DNA of 64,000 bases, from contig CACBDG010000001.1 in the NCBI GenBank assembly GCA_902537945.1, positions 1-64,000 of the forward strand, given 5' to 3'. Below the pieces are notes generated by a model, which saw only the letters and a program-made list of their open reading frames with translations, was not told where the DNA came from and did not search any database. The position numbers were made by a program, and so were the translations under genes. The stretch comes from an uncultured SAR116 cluster alpha proteobacterium (GTDB lineage Bacteria; Pseudomonadota; Alphaproteobacteria; Puniceispirillales; Marisalimonadaceae). This document shows positions 25,430 through 34,126 of this stretch, piece after piece. Every line of letters starts with the position of its first letter. Position 1 is the first letter of the stretch.

Positions 25430-26029
25430 ATGAAAATTTCAATTATTTCTTCAAGCCATAGAATAAATTCTGAATCAAAAAAAATATCTGATTTTATTGA
25501 AAAAAACTTATTAAATATAAATAATGATTTGGAAATTTTTTTATTAGATTTAGCTAAATCATCATTGCCACTCTGGTCACCTGATAAAAAAAATGGTGAG
25601 GGTGTGTGGGGAGAAACTTGGAATTCAATTTCAAAAAATTTAGAAAGTTCAGACGGTTTTATTGTAGTTGTTCCAGAATACGGAGGTATGGCAACTCCAG
25701 CAGCAAAAAATATTTTCTTATTATGTGGTAATGGTGAACTTTCCCATAAACCTGGTTTAATTGTATCAGTTAGTAGTGGAAATGGCGGAGCTTATCCAAT
25801 AGCTGAATTAAGATCATCTTCATATAAAAACACTCATATTATGTGGATACCAGAAAACATTATTATTAGAAACGTTGAGGAATTTAATCCTGGTTCTCAC
25901 GGAAAGAATATTCCTAACTGGTTAGATGACAGGATTGATTATGTTTTGAATTTACTTCTAGCTTATGCATCTAATATGAAACCACTAAGAACGATTATTA
26001 ATAGAAAGGATTTTGGTAATGGAATGTAA
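25430..26029 (+). CDS. NADPH-dependent FMN reductase (flavodoxin fold)
   Basis: A 199-residue flavodoxin-like reductase. [10 protein letters not shown] at the start is the FMN phosphate loop, [10 protein letters not shown] follows, and [18 protein letters not shown] matches the PEY-x-G-x-x-P-x-x-K-N motif of the NADPH:FMN reductase family. [15 protein letters not shown] continues the flavin site. These enzymes supply reduced FMN or reduce quinones. It is translationally coupled to the pterin dehydratase, whose start lies within its last codons. Which acceptor it serves is unknown. Confidence 0.82.
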   Translation: MKISIISSSHRINSESKKISDFIEKNLLNINNDLEIFLLDLAKSSLPLWSPDKKNGEGVWGETWNSISKNLESSDGFIVVVPEYGGMATPAAKNIFLLCGNGELSHKPGLIVSVSSGNGGAYPIAELRSSSYKNTHIMWIPENIIIRNVEEFNPGSHGKNIPNWLDDRIDYVLNLLLAYASNMKPLRTIINRKDFGNGM

Positions 26030-26309
26030 GGATTTAATTAAAGAGTTTGAAAATATGGATGGTTGGACAAAAACAGGTGATGGTCGGGAGGCATACACCA
26101 AACTTTTTAAATTTACTGATTTTAAACAAGCATTTTCTTTTATGACTTCTATAGCAATGAAAGCCGAACAAATAAACCATCATCCTGAATGGGAAAATGT
26201 TTATAATAAAGTCACAATAACTTTAACCACCCATGACAAAGGTGGAATGACAGAATTAGATTATGATATGGCACTTTTTGCTGAAAGTTATTTTAAAAAT
26301 TATATTTAA
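26019..26309 (+). CDS. phhB: Pterin-4a-carbinolamine dehydratase
   Basis: PCD/DCoH enzyme that regenerates the pterin cofactor of aromatic amino acid hydroxylases. Its 96 residues hold the whole domain: [33 protein letters not shown] (the H-H-P-E-W hallmark), [18 protein letters not shown] chose the ATG with AAGGA 8 nt upstream rather than the TTG two codons earlier, whose spacing would be 2 nt. It overlaps the FMN reductase gene by 11 nt. Phenylalanine hydroxylase itself is not in the window. Confidence 0.9.
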   Translation: MECKDLIKEFENMDGWTKTGDGREAYTKLFKFTDFKQAFSFMTSIAMKAEQINHHPEWENVYNKVTITLTTHDKGGMTELDYDMALFAESYFKNYI

Positions 26310-26326
26310 TTTTTTGTAAATTTATT

Positions 26327-28294
26327 ATGAAAAAAAAGAAAGTGTTAAATCCCGTTTTATGGTCTCCATCTGATGAAAGAATTAAGTCTTCACAGATGTA
26401 TAACTTTATTAAAATTATTAATAAAAAAAATAACATAAATATTCAAAGTTTTACTGATTTACATATTTGGTCAATTGAGAACAAGGCTAACTTTTGGTCA
26501 CTAATTTGGGATTTTTTTGATGTGATTGGATCTAAAGGGATGGAACCTTATATTGATCCAATAAATCAAATGCCAGAAAGTAAATTCTTTCCATATGGCA
26601 AAGTTAATTATGCTGAAAACATGCTTTCAGGCGATGTTTCAGGTCCTGCGATTATATTTAAATCTGAAGATAAAATCAGAAAAGAAGTATCTTGGAAAGA
26701 ATTAAAAGATCAAGTTGCCACGTTAGCAAACTTTTTAAAAAAACAAGGCATTGCAAAAGGTGATAGGGTTGCTGCTTACATGCCTAATATGCCTGAGACT
26801 GTAATAATGATGTTAGCAACTTCATCGATAGGAGCAATTTTTTCTTCTGCGTCACCAGATTTTGGTGTAGAAGGAGTTTTAGATAGATTTGGGCAAATAG
26901 AGCCAAAAATTTTACTTACTACTGATGGTTATTGGTACAATGGTAAAGAAATAAAAATTACTAATAAAGTAATAGATGTAGTTAAAGCTTTGCCTTCTCT
27001 GCAAAAAATTATATTAGCCCCTCTTTTGGGAATTAAAGTTGAATATAATGATGATAGATTTATAAATTATAATTTTATTCAAAATCAATTCTCAACAAAT
27101 AAAATTTCTTTTAAACCACTTAGTTTGAGTGATCCTTTATATATAATGTTTTCTAGTGGTACTACAGGAAAACCAAAATGTATAGTTCACTCTAATGGTG
27201 GAATCCTTTTAAAACATCTAGTTGAAATGGGTTTGCACTCTAATGCAAAAAAGGGAAGTAGAGTGTTCTATTTTACAACATGTGGATGGATGATGTGGAA
27301 TTGGCTTGTTTCAGGTCTATTGTTAAAGTCTACAATCTATTTGTATGATGGTTCACCCTTTTATCCAAATTCAGAAGTTTTGTGGAATTTCGTAGATAAC
27401 GAAAAAGTAAATTTCATGGGAGTGTCAGCAAAATATATTGATGCATTAAGTAAGGAAAATATTTATATCATCGACACATATAAACTTAAAAATTTAGAAA
27501 CTATAGGTTCAACCGGCTCCCCATTAATACATGAGAGTTTTGATTATATTTATAATAATATTAAAAAAGATGTTTCGGTTGCAAGCTTATCCGGCGGAAC
27601 AGATATAGTAGGATGTTTTATAGGTGGTAATCCATTATCCGTGGTAAGAAGAGGGGAAATTCAAGGTCCAATTTTAGGAATGGATGTACATGTTTATGAT
27701 GAAAATGCAAACTCCTTAAAAAATGAGAAAGGAGAGTTAGTTTGCATTAAAAGTTTCCCCAGTATGCCATTATTTTTCTGGAATGATAAAAATAATGAAA
27801 AATATCACGATGCTTACTTTAATAAATATAAGAATGTGTGGTGTCATGGTGATTATATCTTAAAGACTGAAAATGATGGGTTTATTATTTTTGGTAGATC
27901 AGATGCTACTCTAAATCCAGGAGGAGTTCGTATTGGCACAGCTGAAATTTATAGGCAAGTTGAACAAATTGAAGAAGTTCTGGAGGGTTTGGTTATAGGT
28001 CAAATTTGGAAAGGTGACACAAGGGTTGTACTTTTTGTTAGGCTCAATGAAAATTCTAGTTTGACAGAAGAATTAATGGATAAAATCAAGACTAAAATTA
28101 GAACAGGCACTTCTCCAAGACATGTTCCAGCAAAGATAATTTCTGTTAAGGACATTCCTAGAACAAAGTCAGGTAAGATAGCAGAACTTGCAGTAAGAGA
28201 TTTAATTCATAATAAACCAATTAATAATATTACTGCATTGGCTAACCCCGAATGTTTAGAAGAATATAAAAATATAAAAGAGCTAAATGCTTAG
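26327..28294 (+). CDS. Acetoacetyl-CoA synthetase
   Basis: AMP-forming ligase that turns acetoacetate into acetoacetyl-CoA. Length 655 is typical. Seen are the N-terminal LWSPSDERIKSSQM of this family, NYAENML, FSSGTTGKPK (AMP loop, about 275-284), TTCGWMMWNWLVSGLL (a hallmark that separates it from acetyl-CoA synthetase), SLSGGTDIVGCF, HGDYI and RSDATLNPGGVRIGTAEIY, and the C-terminal PRTKSGKIAE with the catalytic Lys. It is 17 nt after the pterin dehydratase gene and its stop interlocks with the convergent MFS gene. Acetoacetate is an end product of tyrosine and leucine breakdown, which fits the catabolic genes further right. Confidence 0.93.
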   Translation: MKKKKVLNPVLWSPSDERIKSSQMYNFIKIINKKNNINIQSFTDLHIWSIENKANFWSLIWDFFDVIGSKGMEPYIDPINQMPESKFFPYGKVNYAENMLSGDVSGPAIIFKSEDKIRKEVSWKELKDQVATLANFLKKQGIAKGDRVAAYMPNMPETVIMMLATSSIGAIFSSASPDFGVEGVLDRFGQIEPKILLTTDGYWYNGKEIKITNKVIDVVKALPSLQKIILAPLLGIKVEYNDDRFINYNFIQNQFSTNKISFKPLSLSDPLYIMFSSGTTGKPKCIVHSNGGILLKHLVEMGLHSNAKKGSRVFYFTTCGWMMWNWLVSGLLLKSTIYLYDGSPFYPNSEVLWNFVDNEKVNFMGVSAKYIDALSKENIYIIDTYKLKNLETIGSTGSPLIHESFDYIYNNIKKDVSVASLSGGTDIVGCFIGGNPLSVVRRGEIQGPILGMDVHVYDENANSLKNEKGELVCIKSFPSMPLFFWNDKNNEKYHDAYFNKYKNVWCHGDYILKTENDGFIIFGRSDATLNPGGVRIGTAEIYRQVEQIEEVLEGLVIGQIWKGDTRVVLFVRLNENSSLTEELMDKIKTKIRTGTSPRHVPAKIISVKDIPRTKSGKIAELAVRDLIHNKPINNITALANPECLEEYKNIKELNA

Positions 28295-29505
28295 CCAGTT
28301 TGTTTAACTTCTGAATTAACTAAAAATGGTTCTTCTTTTACAGTAATTGTTAATAAGAAAGCAATTATACCAAGAGCAACACTTAGCCACCACATATTTA
28401 CATAACTTCCATATAAATCAAAGAATCGTCCACCAAGCCAAGCCCCTAAGACTGCACCTAATTGATGGCAAATAAAACAAATACCAGACAATGTTGCTAA
28501 ATATCTTGGTCCAATAAATGATAATATTATAGCATTTGTCATAGGCACTGTTGCCAACCATAAAATACCTATAACAGCACCAAATAAAATAGCCATAGTT
28601 GCAGATGGTGGAGATAAAACAAATATAGTTATAGTAATTGACCTCATTAAATATATTAAAGCTAATGGCATGGGTTTTTTTACTTTTGTTCCTAACCACC
28701 CAAATCCAAGAGTGCCGAGTATGTTGGTAACACCAATAATTGCAAGAGACCAGCCAGCAACTTCAGCTGAAATACCTTTAAACATCAAGTCAGTTGGTAG
28801 GTGTAATCCTATAAACGTCACATGAAATCCACATACAAAAAATCCCATTATCAATAAAATATAATTACGTTCTTTCAATGAGAAAATTAAAGTGTTTTGT
28901 AATCCATCTTTAAAGACGTCGTTTTTATTGTTTTGTTGATTTGTATTATTTAAAAAGGGTAATAATAATAAAAGTGAGATTGTTATTATAGATAAAACAA
29001 TCAAACTAGTTTCCCATCCATATGTTTTATTCATCCACATCGTAGGCAAAACGACTACAAATTGACCAAAAGATGCAGCAGCTGCAATTAAGCCCATTGC
29101 AAATGACCTTTTTTCTGGAGGCGCAACCTTACCTGCAATGCTGACCATTGTGGCCATTCCAGCACCACCTAGTCCAAATCCCATTAATGAAGTGGCTGAA
29201 AATAATGTTAGTTGATTGTTGGGGTTGCTCATTAAAAAAATTCCAAATGAAAAACAAACGATTCCAAAAGCTAAAACTTTTTGTGGTCCAAATTTATCAA
29301 TTAATATTCCTAAGCCAAACGTTACAACACCCCATATAATTGCTTGAAAACCTATTGCAAAAGAAAAAAATTCTTTCCCGTCTTTCATGAACTGGCTAAT
29401 AGGTTCTAAAAAGAGACCTAAAGACTGGCGGACTCCCATAATCATAATAATTATCAATGAACAAACTAAAACTATTAATTGCCAGTCAACTTTTTTGGAT
29501 AACAT
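28291..29505 (-). CDS. Major facilitator superfamily transporter
   Basis: A 404-residue membrane protein with 12 predicted helices in two halves. The loop between helices 2 and 3 reads GILIDKFGPQKVL, an MFS signature of the G-x-x-x-D-x-x-G-x-x-x type, and the second half has GWLGTKVKKPMPL at the matching place. The start VRQSLGLFLEPIS resembles the monocarboxylate/oxalate-formate group of MFS. A carboxylate substrate is plausible but inferred. It is the last of a same-strand run after queF (56-bp gap) and is convergent with the acetoacetyl-CoA synthetase gene. Confidence 0.85.
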   Translation of the reverse strand: MLSKKVDWQLIVLVCSLIIIMIMGVRQSLGLFLEPISQFMKDGKEFFSFAIGFQAIIWGVVTFGLGILIDKFGPQKVLAFGIVCFSFGIFLMSNPNNQLTLFSATSLMGFGLGGAGMATMVSIAGKVAPPEKRSFAMGLIAAAASFGQFVVVLPTMWMNKTYGWETSLIVLSIITISLLLLLPFLNNTNQQNNKNDVFKDGLQNTLIFSLKERNYILLIMGFFVCGFHVTFIGLHLPTDLMFKGISAEVAGWSLAIIGVTNILGTLGFGWLGTKVKKPMPLALIYLMRSITITIFVLSPPSATMAILFGAVIGILWLATVPMTNAIILSFIGPRYLATLSGICFICHQLGAVLGAWLGGRFFDLYGSYVNMWWLSVALGIIAFLLTITVKEEPFLVNSEVKQTG

Positions 29506-29560
29506 TTCATTTCCTTATAACTTTATTAATATTATCTTATCAAAGATCAAAATAATTTCT

Positions 29561-30019
29561 TTATCCTCTGCCTCTATAATTTGGAACATCATGATCAGGT
29601 AAAAATAGATATTCTGGTTTTTCCCCAGTTTGCCAAAAAATGTCAATTGGAATACCACCTCTTGGATACCAATAACCTGCTATTCTCAGCCATTTAGGTG
29701 ATAAAAGATCAATTATATCTTGAGCAAGTGATATTGTGCAATCCTCATGAAATGCGCCGTGATTCCTGTAACCTAATAGATATAATTTAAATGATTTGCT
29801 CTCTACTATAAATTTATTTGGCACATAATCTAAAATTATATAAGCAAAATCTGGTTGAGAAGTAACAGGGCATATAGATGTAAATTCTGGACAAGTTAAT
29901 CGTATTGAATAATTAACTCCAATCTTTGGATTACTTATTTTTTCAAGAATATTTTTGTTAGGATAATTTGGGATATTACTTTTATTACCCAATGCATCAA
30001 GTTGATTTGATTTTGTCAT
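29561..30019 (-). CDS. queF: NADPH-dependent 7-cyano-7-deazaguanine (preQ0) reductase
   Basis: Reduces the nitrile of preQ0 to preQ1 for queuosine tRNA modification. The 152-residue length fits the single-domain (B. subtilis-type) enzyme. The catalytic Cys is in TSICPVTSQPDFA, the QueF motif reads ESKSFKLYL (about residues 77-85), and RNHGAFHEDC holds the conserved His-Glu. The end has YWYPRGGIPIDIFW. It lies 13 nt after pyrF in one run with gapR. No preQ1 riboswitch is visible, since there is no leader of useful length. Confidence 0.94.
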   Translation of the reverse strand: MTKSNQLDALGNKSNIPNYPNKNILEKISNPKIGVNYSIRLTCPEFTSICPVTSQPDFAYIILDYVPNKFIVESKSFKLYLLGYRNHGAFHEDCTISLAQDIIDLLSPKWLRIAGYWYPRGGIPIDIFWQTGEKPEYLFLPDHDVPNYRGRG

Positions 30020-30032
30020 TAATTAAACTCTC

Positions 30033-30941
30033 TTATGTTTTTGTATTAATAAGTATATCATTAGTTTTTTCTAATTCTGTTAATATTATTTTTTGCCATT
30101 CTTCAATATTTTTTACTGAATAGGAATTTTTTGGGAATAACACACTTCTTGATGCATTTATTAATCCAAAATTTTTTAAACCAGAATAACTTTGATCTGT
30201 AATTAGTGGTGCGCAAGCTTCAGAAGCTGAAGCCCCTTGCGCCCCATATCCTGGAATTAAAAAAGGTGCACTTGGCAATCTTTTTCTTAAAGATATTGCT
30301 TGTTCCTTAAAGGTGGCACCAGAGACAATACCAATAGAAGATAATCCTGATTGACCGTTATTTTTTTCAATGATTGGTTTGAGTATATTAGATAAGTGCT
30401 CATAACATTTTAAATCTCGATTAATTAAAACCTCTTGAATATCTTGCGAACCTTTATTACTGGTATGAACTAAAATAAATAAACCTGATCCTGTATCTTG
30501 TGCTTTACTAAAAAAGGGCTCTAGACTATCAAGTCCTAGCCAAGGATTTACAGTAAGTGCATCACTAGGGAATGGAGAATTTTTACCAAGATAAGCATTT
30601 GCATACGCTTTGCTAGTACTACCTATATCACCTCTTTTTGCATCCATTATAACTAGAAAACCTTTAGAATGTGCGTATTTACATAAGGATGATAATAAGA
30701 TCATACCTTCTGGTCCTAATTGTTCAAATAATGCAATCTGTGGTTTTATAGCTGGAACTTTCCCGATAACTGCCTCTAGCAAAGAGAAACAAAATGTTTC
30801 AACTATTTTAATGTTATTAATAGTTCCATTTTCATTGAATATTTTTGGAATTAAATCTAGATGAGGATCAACGCCAAGACATAAAAAAGATTTAAACTTT
30901 CTTATTTGTTCTACAAGTCTGTCACCAAAATGATTGACCAT
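30033..30941 (-). CDS. pyrF: Orotidine 5'-phosphate decarboxylase
   Basis: Last step of UMP synthesis. The 302-residue protein is the longer type-2 form: LCLGVDPHLD, AIKPQIALFE, FLVIMDAKRGDIGSTSKAYA with the D-x-K-R-x-D catalytic core, LTVNPWLG, FILVHTSN, GIVSGATF, and FLIPGYGAQG. It begins 3 nt after the gapR stop and precedes queF. pyrC lies 5 kb away in a different operon. Confidence 0.94.
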   Translation of the reverse strand: MVNHFGDRLVEQIRKFKSFLCLGVDPHLDLIPKIFNENGTINNIKIVETFCFSLLEAVIGKVPAIKPQIALFEQLGPEGMILLSSLCKYAHSKGFLVIMDAKRGDIGSTSKAYANAYLGKNSPFPSDALTVNPWLGLDSLEPFFSKAQDTGSGLFILVHTSNKGSQDIQEVLINRDLKCYEHLSNILKPIIEKNNGQSGLSSIGIVSGATFKEQAISLRKRLPSAPFLIPGYGAQGASASEACAPLITDQSYSGLKNFGLINASRSVLFPKNSYSVKNIEEWQKIILTELEKTNDILINTKT

Positions 30942-30944
30942 CTA

Positions 30945-31211
30945 TTAATAAATACCTAGTGCATTTTTATAAGTTTTTAACAATGTTTCTTGTTCAAGTC
31001 TTTCGTCAATATCCATTTTAGGCAGAGTTAATATTTTTCTCATTATTGTTGTGTCATATCCACTTGATTTTGCTTCAGAAAAAACTTTTTTAATATCAAA
31101 ATTTATATTATTTTTTTCCTCTGATAGCCTTTCAAGTCTCTCTATAAAACTCTTAAGTTTATCATCCCGTTTTTGAATTATTTTTTGGTTTTTTTGTGAA
31201 TTTTCATCCAT
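30945..31211 (-). CDS. gapR: GapR-family nucleoid-associated protein (DUF2312)
   Basis: Small coiled-coil protein; GapR of Caulobacter binds overtwisted AT-rich DNA and affects replication. The 88-residue product begins MDENSQKNQKIIQKRDDKL, has the long basic helix KSFIERLERLSEEKNNI, DIKKVFSEAKSSGYD, and ILTLPKMDIDERLEQE, all close to the GapR pattern R-I-E-R-L-E-E-E-K and A-K-x-x-G-F-D. The start chosen is the ATG one base after the DUF1244 stop; a longer frame would overlap that gene heavily. It is second in the DUF1244-gapR-pyrF-queF run. GapR is widespread in Alphaproteobacteria, so it helps to place the organism. Confidence 0.88.
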   Translation of the reverse strand: MDENSQKNQKIIQKRDDKLKSFIERLERLSEEKNNINFDIKKVFSEAKSSGYDTTIMRKILTLPKMDIDERLEQETLLKTYKNALGIY

Positions 31212-31212
31212 T

Positions 31213-31512
31213 TTAGTGATCTTTAGTAATAGAGTTTTTAAATTTGTTTTTTTGATCATCATCTGCATCAGTTTGATATTTTTCTTTCCAAACTGAATGT
31301 GGCATACCATATACTATTTCTCTTGCACGATCTTTGTCTACTTTTAAACCAGTTTCTTCAGCAGCTTCTAAATACCATCTTGACAAGCAATTTCTACAAA
31401 AACCACTTAAATTCATAAGATCTATATTCTGCACATCAGTTCTATTCTGAAGATGCTCTATAAGTTTTTTAAAAACAATAGATTCTACTTTAGTTTTTTG
31501 TTCATTATTCAT
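31213..31512 (-). CDS. DUF1244 family protein
   Basis: A 99-residue conserved protein of unknown function found in Proteobacteria. The family core is visible: VFKKLIEHLQNRTDVQNIDL, GFCRNCLSRWY with two conserved Cys, and REIVYGMPHSVWKEKY. The Cys pair and compact size have suggested a metal or redox role, but nothing is established. It is the first gene of a run leading to gapR, and the gapR start follows after a single base. Its promoter must lie in the 127-bp gap shared with the divergent DtxR-family gene, close to the operator there. Confidence 0.9.
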   Translation of the reverse strand: MNNEQKTKVESIVFKKLIEHLQNRTDVQNIDLMNLSGFCRNCLSRWYLEAAEETGLKVDKDRAREIVYGMPHSVWKEKYQTDADDDQKNKFKNSITKDH

Positions 31513-31608
31513 AAAAATACCTTATTTTGAAATTCTAAATAAGTTTTTTAATCTAAATTCAACACAAAGACAAATGAATTAAAAATTTGTAAACTTTTAA
31601 AAATTATA

Positions 31609-31627
31609 TTAGCTTAGGCTAACTTTA
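31609..31627 (+). promoter_or_regulatory. DtxR/IdeR-type operator at the start of the regulator gene
   Basis: This 19-bp site agrees at 16 of 19 positions with the recalled DtxR iron-box consensus TTAGGTTAGGCTAACCTAA. Its centre TTAGGCTAA is intact. It overlaps a possible -10 box (TATATT at 31605) and abuts the AGGAG ribosome site of the DtxR-family gene, so bound protein would block its own expression. Autoregulation by metal is inferred. Confidence 0.72.
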
Positions 31628-31639
31628 GGAGTTTTGTTT

Positions 31640-32053
31640 ATGATTAATGAAATTGAAATTAATTCTGACAGGTTTGCCCAGGTTAGAAACGCTAGAAACA
31701 CAGAAACAGCTGAAGATTACACTGAAATGATAGCAGATTTGATCCGAGAGACTGGAGAAGCAAGAGCTGTTGATTTAGCAAAGCACTTTGGAGTAACTGG
31801 TCCAACAGTTAATAGTATTATTAGGCGTTTGGTAAGAGAAGGTTTAGTAGAAAGCAGACCTTACAGATCTATTTTTTTAACTGAAAAAGGAAAGCTATTG
31901 GCTGATTATTGTAAAAAAAGACATGAAATAGTTTATAACTTTTTAATTAAAATTGGTGTAAATCAAGAAGTTGCTAAAAATGATGCTGAAGGCTTAGAGC
32001 ATCATGTTAGTGCTGAAACTTTAAGTGTTTTTGAAAAATTCAATAAAAAATAA
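31640..32053 (+). CDS. mntR: DtxR/MntR-family metal-dependent transcriptional regulator
   Basis: A 137-residue metalloregulator. The N-terminal winged helix reads DYTEMIADLIRETGEARAVDLAKHFGVTGPTVNSIIRRL, broken here by its recognition helix after the V-T-G-P-T-V turn, then VESRPYRSIFLTEKG for the wing. The dimer and metal part has RHEIVYNFLIKIGV, NDAEGLEHHVS (E-x-x-H-H, typical metal ligands of DtxR and MntR) and ends soon after, without an SH3 domain, as in MntR. The ATG is preceded by TAGGAG 8 nt upstream; a TTG two codons earlier is badly spaced. The operator upstream looks like an iron box, so Fe versus Mn as effector is open. No metal transporter gene is adjacent. Confidence 0.86.
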   Translation: MINEIEINSDRFAQVRNARNTETAEDYTEMIADLIRETGEARAVDLAKHFGVTGPTVNSIIRRLVREGLVESRPYRSIFLTEKGKLLADYCKKRHEIVYNFLIKIGVNQEVAKNDAEGLEHHVSAETLSVFEKFNKK

Positions 32054-32058
32054 AAAGT

Positions 32059-33546
32059 TTATTTTATTTTGCCTGCGTACAAATAATAAGTCCGTTCAAA
32101 ATTTTTAATTGTTTTGCTAGAGATACTTTTTAATAACTTTATATCTTCAAGTTTGTAGATGTTATTTCCAAAATTTGAAATATTCTTAACAATTAATATT
32201 TTTTCACCTTTCGTTTTATTTATAAGGTCGTAATTATAATTTGCTTCATAAAAATTTCCGGGTACTAGGTTGCTTGTTTTAAGAAAAATTTTATTTTCTA
32301 ATTTTTTATTATTTCGACTTAGGTAATAATTAAATCTTGATATATCACCTCTTTTTTCAAAAACTATTTTTGATATGTTTTCTTCTATAAATGTTTTGTG
32401 GATCTTCATTGCTAGATTTTCAAAGCCTAAATTTTTTCGAAGTGGATTAGACTTTAGATTTAATGGATAAAAACTACCATTAATAGAAATATTCAAGATA
32501 TAGGCAGATAGAGCTATATTTAAAAGAAGTCCTAAATAAAAAAATATCTTTAAGATATTATTTTTTTTTAACGTAACATAATGACTTATGATTAAAGTAG
32601 CGCCCACATACGCTGTGACTGCCCAATTTGCATTAGCGATTTTCAAAAAACTCTGAATTGTAATTAGAATAATTACAGGAAAAGAAATCATAGCCAAAAG
32701 AGTTACATCTCTGTCTTTAAATAAGCTATCTATAACTATTAAGAGGTATATTAAAAATAACAAAGGACCAAAAACTAAAAACTGTGATGACAAAAAATTA
32801 ATAACATTATTATAGTTAAGAATTATTTTTGACAAATTTGCGTTTGAAATAGTATGGGCAATAGTTACAAAATCATTTAAATAATTCCAATACAAATTAG
32901 TGCTTGCGATCAAAACACTTGCAGAAAGTATTATAAAAATATTTTTAATACTTAAAAATTTACCTCTGTCGAAAATAGTCCACCATACAATGAAGAAAAT
33001 TAAAAAATATAAAGCTGCATATTTGGATAAAAAAGCTAATCCAAGGAAGATGCCTACGAGTAAAGATGTAAAGCTCGAATTTTGTTTTAATGATATTAAT
33101 AAAAAGAATAAAGATAAACTCCAGAAAAATAATAATGGAGTATCAGTTGAAATTATAAATCCACCTAAAGAAGCTGCTGGTGTAAATATCCAAATCAGAG
33201 CAGCAATCTTTCCTGAGTTAGATCCAAATGCAAATTTGGCAGTTGCCCATAAAACAAAGGATATTAATAGATGCATTATAGGTGAAAATAACCTTACAGC
33301 CCATTCCGCATTTCCAAATAAAAAAGTGGAAAATGAAATCATCCACGCTATTAATGGTGGTTTAGTAAAATAACCGAGGTCTATATTTCTTGACCAATGC
33401 CAATATTGCGCTTCGTCTACAGATAATTCTATTGGAGATATGTATAGAGACATTATCCTTAAAACTGTAATAACTATCAGGATAAAAAAAACGACAGGAG
33501 TATTTAATAAGATAAAGTTTTCTCTCTTGTTACGGAGTGATAACAT
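32059..33546 (-). CDS. ArnT/PMT-like polyprenyl-phosphate sugar transferase, membrane protein
   Basis: GT-C fold glycosyltransferase of the PMT_2/ArnT type, using a lipid-phosphate sugar on the periplasmic side. The 495-residue protein has about 10-12 hydrophobic helices. After the first helix comes ELSVDEAQYWHWSRNIDLG, where D-E-A-x-Y is the catalytic acidic motif, then YFTKPPLIAWM (the K-P-P-L family motif), and a STDTPLLFFWSL loop. The soluble tail of about 100 residues lacks known motifs. Lipid A or protein glycosylation is possible; the family alone cannot decide. It is convergent with the metalloregulator gene, 5 bp apart. Confidence 0.82.
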   Translation of the reverse strand: MLSLRNKRENFILLNTPVVFFILIVITVLRIMSLYISPIELSVDEAQYWHWSRNIDLGYFTKPPLIAWMISFSTFLFGNAEWAVRLFSPIMHLLISFVLWATAKFAFGSNSGKIAALIWIFTPAASLGGFIISTDTPLLFFWSLSLFFLLISLKQNSSFTSLLVGIFLGLAFLSKYAALYFLIFFIVWWTIFDRGKFLSIKNIFIILSASVLIASTNLYWNYLNDFVTIAHTISNANLSKIILNYNNVINFLSSQFLVFGPLLFLIYLLIVIDSLFKDRDVTLLAMISFPVIILITIQSFLKIANANWAVTAYVGATLIISHYVTLKKNNILKIFFYLGLLLNIALSAYILNISINGSFYPLNLKSNPLRKNLGFENLAMKIHKTFIEENISKIVFEKRGDISRFNYYLSRNNKKLENKIFLKTSNLVPGNFYEANYNYDLINKTKGEKILIVKNISNFGNNIYKLEDIKLLKSISSKTIKNFERTYYLYAGKIK

Positions 33547-33699
33547 GCCATTCTCCTAGTTTATGTAAATTATTCTATATTTAATTAAAATACAATATTA
33601 TTGTGGTTTTACAGTTACAAAGAATATTAAGCTTACTTTCTTGATTTGTTGTGTAATTGAGTTTAATTAGTAACTTAAGTCAATGATTGAGTGTTTAAA

Positions 33700-34116
33700 A
33701 TGGGTTTTAATAACGAAATAAATGAATTAATTGAGGATTTTTCTTTTTTTGATTCTTGGGAAGATAAGTATCAATATCTCATTGATATGGGAAGAAATGT
33801 GCCTCAAATGGATGAAGCGCTTAAAACTGAAGAAAATAAAATGAAGGGCTGCCAATCTTTAGTATATTTTTATAAATATTATAATGAAGATGGAACTATT
33901 ACTTTTTTAGCAAATAGTGATGCAGCCATAGTTCAGGGGCTTATTGCTCTAATGTTAAAAGTTTTTTCAGGTAAGAAACCTCAAGAAATTTTGGACACAA
34001 ATATAAATTTTCTTGAACAAATTGGATTGAATGATCATTTATCTCCCACAAGAAAAAATGGTCTTTCTTCTCTTGTTTCTTCGATTAAAAATTCAGCTAA
34101 AGAGAAATTAACATAG
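33700..34116 (+). CDS. sufE: SufE-like cysteine desulfuration protein
   Basis: SufE takes persulfide sulfur from the cysteine desulfurase SufS and passes it to Fe-S cluster assembly. The product of about 138 residues shows FDSWEDKYQYLIDMG, ENKMKGCQSLVYF with the active Cys, AIVQGLIALMLKVFSG, and a QIGLNDHLSPTRKNGL end, all family marks. An in-frame GTG three codons earlier (33691) is possible; I prefer the ATG. No other suf genes are nearby. The TrmH-like gene follows after 10 bp. Confidence 0.9.
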   Translation: MGFNNEINELIEDFSFFDSWEDKYQYLIDMGRNVPQMDEALKTEENKMKGCQSLVYFYKYYNEDGTITFLANSDAAIVQGLIALMLKVFSGKKPQEILDTNINFLEQIGLNDHLSPTRKNGLSSLVSSIKNSAKEKLT

Positions 34117-34126
34117 GAAATACAAT

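Noticed and set aside
30019-30033. preQ1 riboswitch before queF
   Set aside because: The gap to pyrF is 13 nt, too short for the aptamer, and queF is internal to an operon.
32900-33373. 157-residue open frame opposite the PMT-like gene
   Set aside because: It lies wholly inside a well-supported membrane transferase on the other strand and shows no domain or ribosome site; a by-product of codon use.
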